From positions 1 through 10,175 of the forward strand of contig JAQVTV010000023.1 of the NCBI GenBank assembly GCA_028699855.1: a stretch of 10,175 bases of DNA. The letters are read 5' to 3'. A program made the position numbers and the translations under genes. This document shows, one piece after another, positions 1 to 5,852 of this stretch. Below the pieces are notes generated by a model that was not told the DNA's origin, did no database searches, and was given only the letters and a program-made list of their open reading frames with translations. Within the stretch, counting starts at the first letter, position 1. Every line of letters starts with the position of its first letter. This stretch comes from Candidatus Izemoplasmatales bacterium. GTDB lineage: Bacteria; Bacillota_I; Bacilli_A; Izemoplasmatales; Hujiaoplasmataceae.

Positions 1-190
1 CTGCCAAAGTCGTAAACGTCAGAATCACCAGTGAATCGAGCTGAATACCTTCTTGGAGCTTGCGGATCACGCGTTCGGTCAACACCGATGTTTTTCCGGA
101 TCCCGCACCGGCACTCACCAGGATGTTTCCACCTTCATGCATGATCGCCTTCTGTTGGGAGGAAGTGAAATGGCTGATATCACGCTTCAT
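1..190 (-). CDS. addA: AddA (RexA) helicase-nuclease, N-terminal part only
   Basis: This is the 5' end of a gene that leaves the window at the left edge; about 63 residues are visible. Seen: an N-terminal Q-motif-like segment (FTSSQQKAI, residues 8-16), then Walker A (SAGAGSGKT, 26-34) followed by SVLTERV, then VILTFTTLA (55-63), matching UvrD-family motif Ia. This order and wording is that of AddA, the ATP-driven helicase plus nuclease subunit of the AddAB/RexAB complex that resects double-strand breaks for RecA loading. The ATG at 190 is chosen because it gives the normal short spacing before the Q motif and lies inside the end of addB (11-nt overlap, with the other subunit), a typical translationally coupled arrangement. 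A GTG at 199 is an alternative start. The full gene should be about 3.5 kb, so the nuclease domain and the other helicase motifs are outside the window. Confidence 0.88.
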   Translation of the reverse strand, partial: MKRDISHFTSSQQKAIMHEGGNILVSAGAGSGKTSVLTERVIRKLQEGIQLDSLVILTFTTLA

Positions 191-2525
191 CGTCTTCACC
201 CGCCTCCACATCCCCATCATCCGCGCTTTGCGTGACATAACAAATACTGTCATATGGGCAATATTGACAACTTTTGGAGCGTGTTCCCGCAATTTTCGGT
301 GGTTGAGGCCGAACAGAAAAATCGCCGGATCCGATCCGATCGATTGCTTGATCGATCAGTATGGCGACATGGCTTTCAAGATCATTCATCTCTTGCGGAT
401 CCACAATGCGTTGATTTTTATATAACCCACCATCCACTTTCCAGCGAACCCCTTTGATCCATCCTTCGGGAGCGAAGCGTTCGATGAGTTCTTTATCGCC
501 GATGAGTCGTCCGTCGAATTGCATGACGTCTTTGATGGGCGTATCGGTTTTTGACGCTGAGATGCGACCGAGTGGCAAGGGCAAGTAAAAGATGCCGAAG
601 ATCGGTGCGCGTTTGAATGATTCATTGTGGTGGAGCAAATACATATAGAAAGGCAATTGAACGTCCACACCCCGAGTGAAATCATCGATGTTGAAGGTCT
701 TCTTTCCCGTCTTGTAATCCATCAGCACCATCGAAGGATGCTCACGTGTCTCATCGGCCATTATCCGGTCGATCGTTCCCTTGATGATGAACCTAGGGTG
801 GTTGGGTGCTTGAAACGAGAAGGACCATTCATGAGCGACTTCGCGAAAACAGGTATGTTCATGAAACTCATTGAGCGTCTGATGGACATCTTTGAAGCGT
901 TGCATGAATGCTTCGAGAAACAAGCGGTATTGCCCTTGATTCACATCAGGAGATTGGACCCGGAGACTTTCAAGCAACATATCGAATGATACATCATCCG
1001 GATTGATGGATTGTTCCAACAATCGATGAGCGATATTTCCGAACACCAGCTCGGATGATTCTGTTTGAGGTTTTAATCTGAAAAGCGATTGGAGCAAAAA
1101 TGCGAACGGACATTGATAGTACCGCGACAAGGACGTAGCGGAGAGCGTGATCGAGGGTTCAATCAACGCTGACAAGGTATCGCGATCGATTCCGGAAAAC
1201 TGGAAATGGTAGGTGTCCAGTTCATCATGAAAGGTTTTCGCGTAGGTGGCATATTCTGCTTCAAGCGTACCGTAATGGATCATTTTATACCGCATCTTCG
1301 CATAACGAAGCCGATCCATATTCGGTGAATAGAATGCATGGAGTTCTGGAAAACGAGGTTCGCTATGAATCACTTGACGCTCTATTTCCAACTTGATGTG
1401 ACGTTTTGGAATGCCTTTATCAACCCGGGACATCGTCAAGATCAATCCAGGGATCACACGAAGCGTACTTTCCAGTTCCATGATTCTTGCTTGATATTTC
1501 TCTCTTTGACTGGGCCATTGGATCGCTTCTTGTTCGGACACTGACAACAAGGTCGTTGGTTTCGAGGCTTGGAAAAAATCCTCATTCACGTTCATCACGA
1601 TGGACGTCTGATACTTCCGATTCGCTTGGAGATTCGGGAGCAACGCGATAGCGTCCGGACGAGATGGCGGAGAAATCACGGTTTGTTCTATGAGAAAGCG
1701 GAGAAAATCTGGATGCTTCAACAACCTTTCCTTTCCATACGTGTTAATCAGATCCAAGACTTTGATCCGCACAGGGAAGTCAGCGTTGTTGTGTGTCAGT
1801 AACGCTGCTTCAAAATCAGCAAATGCTTTTCGAGGATTCTCTTGAACGATTCTCATCCATTCAATCACAAACGGATAACGCGCGATTTGAACGGGACGCG
1901 CCACATGAACAGGAATCTTCGTATCTTCAAACATGCGTCGCAACGTATCATCATCGGTAGGAGTCGTATTCATGATCGCGATACTTCCGGGCATGGTGCC
2001 GCTTTCGAGAAGATTGATGACAGTACGATACACCATCATAATCTCTTGGTCTTTGTGCGCGCACATGAAATAAGGCACAGCGGAAATTTCGAGTTCATCG
2101 ATGATACGCAATGATCCAATGTGTCGTTTGTCCCACTCGATCGGGATGTGGTTGATCCAGAATATGGGCCGTTTCGCCATGGAAGTCTGGGAGAAAAACG
2201 ATACATGCTTTCTTTCCATCAGGTCCATTTTCATGTCGAGATAATAATCAATCCTCTTGGAAATACCGCGATGTTTCTCCTCGAGGTAATCGAGCATCCC
2301 GATGACATCGACGGCGTGGGGATAGGGGAGACGATACTTATCCTCCAAATAAAGCAATCCGCCATATCCCACCTGCGGGAGGAGATCTGCGGATTGACGC
2401 ACACGGAAAGGGACGAGCTGACATTGCTCGCCATAGGCGTGTGATATCCGATCATGATCGATTTTTGATGACACTACAAGCGCGTGATTGGGAATGTCTT
2501 TCAATGCTTCGATGATGAAATTCAT
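180..2525 (-). CDS. addB: AddB-type nuclease subunit (Fe-S, PD-(D/E)XK), short form without Walker A
   Basis: This is the second subunit of the AddAB double-strand-break resection complex; it acts in the cytosol with AddA, encoded just downstream. Seen in the 781-residue product: a C-terminal RecB-like nuclease core with GNIAH (496-500, metal-binding His), GTID (583-586), DYK (603-605) and Gln623 in VDVQLPF. The nuclease is bracketed by the four cysteines of the AddB iron-sulfur staple, Cys472 (YYQCPF) and Cys753/756/762 (CQYCPYDSIC). Family knowledge: Bacillus AddB has about 1,166 residues and an N-terminal Walker A. Here the N-terminus starts abruptly and shows no Gx4GKT motif, so the helicase-like half is shortened and probably does not bind ATP. 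An in-frame TAA lies 9 nt before the ATG, so the short N-terminus is not a mis-called start. The start is supported by AAGGA 6 nt upstream of the ATG. It could be called RexB-like; the nuclease assignment is firm. Confidence 0.87.
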   Translation of the reverse strand: MNFIIEALKDIPNHALVVSSKIDHDRISHAYGEQCQLVPFRVRQSADLLPQVGYGGLLYLEDKYRLPYPHAVDVIGMLDYLEEKHRGISKRIDYYLDMKMDLMERKHVSFFSQTSMAKRPIFWINHIPIEWDKRHIGSLRIIDELEISAVPYFMCAHKDQEIMMVYRTVINLLESGTMPGSIAIMNTTPTDDDTLRRMFEDTKIPVHVARPVQIARYPFVIEWMRIVQENPRKAFADFEAALLTHNNADFPVRIKVLDLINTYGKERLLKHPDFLRFLIEQTVISPPSRPDAIALLPNLQANRKYQTSIVMNVNEDFFQASKPTTLLSVSEQEAIQWPSQREKYQARIMELESTLRVIPGLILTMSRVDKGIPKRHIKLEIERQVIHSEPRFPELHAFYSPNMDRLRYAKMRYKMIHYGTLEAEYATYAKTFHDELDTYHFQFSGIDRDTLSALIEPSITLSATSLSRYYQCPFAFLLQSLFRLKPQTESSELVFGNIAHRLLEQSINPDDVSFDMLLESLRVQSPDVNQGQYRLFLEAFMQRFKDVHQTLNEFHEHTCFREVAHEWSFSFQAPNHPRFIIKGTIDRIMADETREHPSMVLMDYKTGKKTFNIDDFTRGVDVQLPFYMYLLHHNESFKRAPIFGIFYLPLPLGRISASKTDTPIKDVMQFDGRLIGDKELIERFAPEGWIKGVRWKVDGGLYKNQRIVDPQEMNDLESHVAILIDQAIDRIGSGDFSVRPQPPKIAGTRSKSCQYCPYDSICYVTQSADDGDVEAGEDDEA

Positions 2526-2569
2526 GCCATGTCCTTACCCATCGGTATGATGTGTTGGTATCTTATATG

Positions 2570-2598
2570 AAAGTACCATATTTAGCGGAAAATATCAA
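2570..2598 (-). promoter_or_regulatory. weak candidate promoter for addBA
   Basis: On the minus strand, TTGATA (2598-2593) is followed after 17 nt by TACTTT (2575-2570). The -35 is good and the -10 is poor; a TATAAG at 2567-2562 is an alternative -10 without a good -35. Some promoter is expected here because the hsp20 terminator lies immediately upstream and addB starts at 2525. The exact element is uncertain. Confidence 0.3.
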
Positions 2599-2617
2599 GG
2601 AACCTCAAAGAAAAGCA

Positions 2618-2646
2618 TAAAGAAAAAAAGGCCCTTGAGAGCCTTT
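2618..2646 (-). terminator. Rho-independent terminator of hsp20
   Basis: Read on the minus strand, an 8-bp stem (AAAGGCTC pairing with GGGCCTTT, including one G-U wobble) closes a TCAA tetraloop and runs into TTTTCTTT. It begins 10 nt after the hsp20 stop codon. On the plus strand the wobble becomes a C-A mismatch and there is no T-tract, so the orientation is clear. It isolates hsp20 from addB. Confidence 0.88.
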
Positions 2647-2655
2647 CTTTGCGAC

Positions 2656-3075
2656 TTATTCGATGGAAATGTACTTTTTGGCTTTGACATTGGTTCCTTC
2701 TTTAGGCACGAAGAGCTTAAGGATACCTTTGTCATATGCGGCTTTGATGTCCTTTTCGGCGATATCATCACCCACATAGAACGAACGCGCAGCACTGCCC
2801 AGGAACCGCTCTCTGCGAATGAAATGACCATTCTGTGTCTCATCCGCTTCTTCAATCTTGGCCTCGATGGTCAGATAACCCTTGTCCAAACTGATCTTGA
2901 TATCATCCTTGCCATAACCCGGTACATCGATATCAAGTTCATAGCCTTTTTCGACTTCCTTGATGTCCGTGCGCATGCAGCCTTGCGACGTGGGCATTCC
3001 ATTACGATTGAAGAATCCGTCAAACAAGTCATCAAAAATCGATAAGTCATTCCTTCTTTTAATCAAACTGTTCAT
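2656..3075 (-). CDS. hsp20: Hsp20/alpha-crystallin small heat-shock protein
   Basis: This is an ATP-independent holdase that binds unfolding proteins in the cytosol and passes them to ClpB/DnaK. Seen, numbering the 140-residue form from the upstream ATG at 3078: an N-terminal arm typical of bacterial class A sHsps (DLSIFDDLFDGFF, 11-23), an alpha-crystallin domain at about 36-126 with ELDIDVPGYGKDDI (47-60), the conserved A-x3-G-I-L signature (AAYDKGIL, 113-120), and a C-terminal I-x-I motif (ISI, 137-139) that docks neighbouring subunits. Length is normal for the family. Two consecutive ATGs compete: AGGAGG is 4 nt from the one at 3078 and 7 nt from the one at 3075, so 3075 (139 residues) is preferred. 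The gene stands alone between a CIRCE-controlled promoter and a terminator; HrcA repression is therefore expected. In other low-GC bacteria it is often called hsp18 or ibpA. Confidence 0.95.
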   Translation of the reverse strand: MNSLIKRRNDLSIFDDLFDGFFNRNGMPTSQGCMRTDIKEVEKGYELDIDVPGYGKDDIKISLDKGYLTIEAKIEEADETQNGHFIRRERFLGSAARSFYVGDDIAEKDIKAAYDKGILKLFVPKEGTNVKAKKYISIE

Positions 3076-3108
3076 CATATAACCTCCTAGATAGAATAAT
3101 TGGTTGGT

Positions 3109-3135
3109 TTAGCACTCGTTAACCTCGAGTGCCAA
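3109..3135 (-). promoter_or_regulatory. CIRCE operator, downstream copy (hsp20)
   Basis: This is an inverted repeat with 9-bp arms and a 9-bp spacer. Read on the plus strand, TTAGCACTC, nine bases, then GAGTGCCAA; it differs from the classical TTAGCACTC-N9-GAGTGCTAA at one base. It covers the predicted transcription start (about 3133) and the first part of the 5' leader of hsp20. CIRCE is the binding site of the HrcA repressor, so this copy would block initiation and could also form a leader hairpin. Confidence 0.93.
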
Positions 3136-3139
3136 CTTT

Positions 3140-3167
3140 ATTATATCATATCTGTTAGCACTGTCAA
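3140..3167 (-). promoter_or_regulatory. hsp20 sigma-A promoter
   Basis: On the minus strand a perfect TTGACA (3167-3162) is separated by 16 nt from a perfect TATAAT (3145-3140). The -35 lies inside the upstream CIRCE and the start site falls in the downstream CIRCE. A consensus promoter between two operators fits a gene that is strongly expressed when HrcA is inactive and shut off otherwise. Confidence 0.88.
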
Positions 3168-3181
3168 GCGTCGAGTGCTAA
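3155..3181 (-). promoter_or_regulatory. CIRCE operator, upstream copy (hsp20)
   Basis: On the minus strand it reads TTAGCACTC, nine bases, then CAGTGCTAA, one mismatch from the CIRCE consensus (C for G at the first base of the right arm). That C is also the fifth base of the TTGACA -35 hexamer, so the mismatch is explained by the overlap of operator and promoter. Bound HrcA would occlude the -35. Its centre is 46 bp from that of the downstream CIRCE. Confidence 0.93.
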
Positions 3182-3189
3182 ATGTTATA

Positions 3190-3203
3190 TGAAAACGTTT
3201 TCA
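3190..3203. promoter_or_regulatory. cre-like (LacI/CcpA-type) palindrome
   Basis: This is a perfect 14-bp palindrome, TGAAAACGTTTTCA, with the central CG typical of LacI-family operators. It agrees with the CcpA cre pattern (TGNAANCGNWWNCA). It sits between the end of the membrane-redox gene and hsp20, centred about 63 bp upstream of the predicted hsp20 start site. It could be a catabolite-control site for hsp20 or an operator for another LacI-type regulator. It has no T-tract, so it is unlikely to be a terminator. The match is seen; the function is inferred. Confidence 0.5.
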
Positions 3204-3256
3204 CATTGATGTCACTCGATTGTTATGAATCCAGCGTCCTTCTTCCTTCGTTTCGT

Positions 3257-4465
3257 TCAGGCAAACATGATGATATGTGGGAAAAACATCAACAAGAACC
3301 CGATGGTGCACATGATGACGCCACCAGCGAGTTGCGCGTACTTGTGATACTTGGTTGATATCCCCGTGACTCTCAACGTGAACACGGCGATCATGAAGAC
3401 AACGAGATCGTCGAGGAGAAAGAAAAAGATGTAGATGAGGATATAGAGATAATATTCAAACGATGCGAGTTGGTTGTAGGCGAGAATTTGCGTAAATAAA
3501 AGCGGTAACGCGGCCGAACACGCGACCTCGAGAATGTTCACGGAGACGGCAAGGATGATGATTCCGACCATCGCCGGGAGAAGATATTGAGTCGTGACGA
3601 TTTTTTGGACTCGGTCAAAAATCCGACGACGCTGCTTCTCGTTTGTCACATCGCATCCTTCATCGCGCTTTTTCAGTTTACGCAAAAATCGATAGATCGA
3701 ACCCAATCCGAAAACCAAAGCAAAACCCGCGATCAAGATGCGAATCCATGTGATTCCCGTCACGTATAAAGCGATGTTCAACCATGAGAACATGATGAAA
3801 AAATAGACGATCGCAGACGTGACGAGAAAAGTCAAACCCAATATCCACATCCGAACCCTGTTTTTCATGCCAACCAGCATGGTAATCAAAAACAATAAAA
3901 TCCACATCGCACACGGATTGAAACCATCGACGATTCCAATGACCACGGCAGCGAGAGACAACGACAAAGAGTCGATCGGAACCGCGCCGATCAGCGGCAA
4001 GATGACATAATCTCCAGGAGAAAAACGGATGCTTTCAATGAGTGAAGGGTCGATATCTTCCCCATCAATGATCATTTGGACGACATCGACATATTCCCCT
4101 TCAAGATATCGATTGTACAATGACAAGATATCGACCTGGGTCTGCTCGGAGAAACCCACCAGCATCACACCGCCGATGACGATCATCGGCGTCATCGCAT
4201 GACGCTTCTCGAAAACCGTGCGCACTTCGTTGAACAAAGCGGTATTTTCGGCCATTTTGACATCATATGCGTTTAATTCAAAGAACGGTTCGCTGATGGC
4301 AAGCGCATCCAAAAAGGCTCTGGCATCTTGACAATGCGTGCATGACTCGTCATAGAAATAATGAACGACGATCGGAGTTGATGCTTTGACTGGATGGATG
4401 AACGATAATCCGACAAGCATCAAAAAGATCGATACGAGCAAAGGTCGCAAGATCCGGCGTTTCAT
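3257..4465 (-). CDS. Exported thioredoxin domain fused to CcdA/DsbD-like membrane thiol transporter
   Basis: The 402-residue membrane protein probably moves reducing equivalents from the cytosol to the outer face of the membrane. Seen in order: a signal peptide or anchor (basic MKRRILR, hydrophobic 9-23, possible cleavage after VKA at about 28); a thioredoxin/glutaredoxin-like domain (about 31-130) with active site CTHC (42-45) and a TP dipeptide at 92-93 as the probable cis-Pro; then about six hydrophobic segments (roughly 166-188, 189-200, 206-228, 239-258, 296-330, 340-366, 378-400). Two membrane-embedded cysteines, Cys185 in DGFNPCAMW and Cys316 in EVACSAALP, have the spacing and Pro context of the CcdA/DsbD redox pair. 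It is the last gene of the cluster, and its ATG overlaps the thioredoxin gene's TGA by 4 nt. The domain order (Trx first, channel after) differs from classical DsbD. Substrates are unknown. No clear terminator follows. Confidence 0.82.
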   Translation of the reverse strand: MKRRILRPLLVSIFLMLVGLSFIHPVKASTPIVVHYFYDESCTHCQDARAFLDALAISEPFFELNAYDVKMAENTALFNEVRTVFEKRHAMTPMIVIGGVMLVGFSEQTQVDILSLYNRYLEGEYVDVVQMIIDGEDIDPSLIESIRFSPGDYVILPLIGAVPIDSLSLSLAAVVIGIVDGFNPCAMWILLFLITMLVGMKNRVRMWILGLTFLVTSAIVYFFIMFSWLNIALYVTGITWIRILIAGFALVFGLGSIYRFLRKLKKRDEGCDVTNEKQRRRIFDRVQKIVTTQYLLPAMVGIIILAVSVNILEVACSAALPLLFTQILAYNQLASFEYYLYILIYIFFFLLDDLVVFMIAVFTLRVTGISTKYHKYAQLAGGVIMCTIGFLLMFFPHIIMFA

Positions 4466-4716
4466 ATGGAAAAGATCCTTTGAAGTTGTTTAAGGGATTT
4501 TTCGCCAATAATGCGTTGCGTCTCTTGATGATCGATATAGACCACCAAAACCGGAAGCGTGGAGCCGACGGCGAATTCCTTGACGCGTTCTGGTTCTTCA
4601 TCATAATCGATGATCGTGATATCCACATCTGTCTGATGCGCAAAAAAAGCCCGATATCGCTGAAGCATGATCAAGCATGCGGGACACCATTTCGCACTGA
4701 TGAGATAACATTTCAT
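4462..4716 (-). CDS. Small cytosolic thioredoxin-like protein (WCPAC)
   Basis: The 84-residue thioredoxin-fold protein has no signal peptide, so it is cytosolic. Seen: beta strand KCYLIS, then the redox motif WCPAC (Cys11 and Cys14), and TLPVLVVY with the probable cis-Pro55 opposite the active site. It is shorter than thioredoxin (about 105 residues) and near glutaredoxin size, but keeps a thioredoxin-like Trp before the first Cys. The ATG overlaps the cysteine desulfurase stop by one base (TGATG), with AAGGTGG 7 nt upstream inside the desulfurase gene. It sits between the desulfurase and the membrane thiol transporter, so it is a natural candidate for the soluble electron (or sulfur) carrier between them; this is inference from context. 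Its reductase is unknown. Confidence 0.82.
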   Translation of the reverse strand: MKCYLISAKWCPACLIMLQRYRAFFAHQTDVDITIIDYDEEPERVKEFAVGSTLPVLVVYIDHQETQRIIGEKSLKQLQRIFSI

Positions 4717-5825
4717 CAGCTCGCCACCTTCTTCAGCACCGTGACGAATTGGTCGATATCGCTTTCGGTCGTGAGATGTGACAGCGAGATCCGTATGGAT
4801 GACGTTGCACGCGCTTCATCCTGACTCAGTCGAAAGACTTGTTCTGAACGATGCTGCTTCGTTGCGCATGCGGTTTGAGTCGACACAAAAATATCATGCT
4901 CGGATAACGCTTCTTGAATCGCTTTCGCTTCACGACCCGGAAGGCTGATATTCACAATCTGTTTGACTGAATGTTCATTCGAATTGAATACAAGATGTCG
5001 TATCTCTTTCAATCGAGAGACAAGCAGTTCATGCATTCGGCTCACCGTCTCAATTCGCGATTTATGCTCTGCATCCGCAATATCAAGCGCGTTTGTCAGT
5101 GAAATAATGAGGGGTGCCGGAGGCGTGCCAGGACGGAGAAGTGATGCGCTTGATCCACCGAACAACACGGGTTCAAGTACAATATCATGCCTTTTGATCA
5201 GGGCACCGATGCCTTTCATACCGTAGAACTTATGCGCTGATAACGTAAAAAGGTCGATGAGGTTCAGATCCAGTTGGATCTTTCCCACCGCTTGAGTGAC
5301 ATCGCTATGAAACACGACATGAGGATGATTCGCACATATGTGATGAATGCTCGCCACGTCTTGGATGATTCCGAGTTCGCTCGACACTGCACCGATTGAT
5401 ACGAGCGTCGTGTCCGGGCGAATCAGTTGCGCTAAATGTTCGAGATTGATACGACCATCGGCATCGAAAGACAGCACATCGACTTCATAGCCTTCCAAAA
5501 CAAGTTGGCTGAAACAAGCCGTGACTGAAGGATGCTCGAACGGTGAAGTAATGAGATGCATACCGCTTGACTGATGTTTTCTCGCCCATCCCAATAGGGC
5601 AAGATTGTTGGCTTCGGTCGCGCCGCTCGTATAGATCACATCGTGATTCTGAATCGCGAGTAATTGCGAAAGCCGAGATTGGGAACGAGCGATCTTGGCT
5701 TGGACTTCTTTCCCGAGCGCGTGTTGCGAATTGGGATTGGCATAATATGTTTTAACATCGCGATAAAATTGACCCAATACCACCCTATCCACGGGTGTGG
5801 TCGCGCTGTAATCGAGATAAATCAT
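4716..5825 (-). CDS. NifS/IscS-like class I cysteine desulfurase
   Basis: This PLP enzyme converts cysteine to alanine and leaves a persulfide on its own cysteine for Fe-S cluster or thio-modification pathways. Seen in 369 residues: the N-terminal YLDYSATTP, TSGATEANN (66-74, PLP phosphate loop), His98 (FEHPS), Asp175 and Gln178 (SDVTQAVGK), the Schiff-base lysine Lys199 (SAHKFYG), and Cys320 in the long loop VSTQTACATKQ, which places it in class I (NifS/IscS) rather than SufS. The helix-turn RISLSHLTTESDID near the C-terminus is also class I. Oddities: LLRPGTPP replaces the usual RSGT segment, and the protein ends slightly earlier than most IscS. AAGGCGGTGA precedes the ATG by a few bases, and 27 nt separate it from lpd upstream. 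No IscU, SufU or MnmA is adjacent, so the sulfur acceptor is not given by context; the next gene encodes a thioredoxin-like protein. The name nifS/iscS is left open. Confidence 0.9.
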   Translation of the reverse strand: MIYLDYSATTPVDRVVLGQFYRDVKTYYANPNSQHALGKEVQAKIARSQSRLSQLLAIQNHDVIYTSGATEANNLALLGWARKHQSSGMHLITSPFEHPSVTACFSQLVLEGYEVDVLSFDADGRINLEHLAQLIRPDTTLVSIGAVSSELGIIQDVASIHHICANHPHVVFHSDVTQAVGKIQLDLNLIDLFTLSAHKFYGMKGIGALIKRHDIVLEPVLFGGSSASLLRPGTPPAPLIISLTNALDIADAEHKSRIETVSRMHELLVSRLKEIRHLVFNSNEHSVKQIVNISLPGREAKAIQEALSEHDIFVSTQTACATKQHRSEQVFRLSQDEARATSSIRISLSHLTTESDIDQFVTVLKKVAS

Positions 5826-5852
5826 GTATTCACCGCCTTGAATAATGACCTA

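Noticed and set aside
320..358. Cluster of GATC sites at the 3' end of addB as a regulatory or methylation hot-spot
   Set aside because: It is explained by coding for alternating Ile-Asp-Arg-Ile and Leu-Ile-Asp codons; GATC is common across the whole window.
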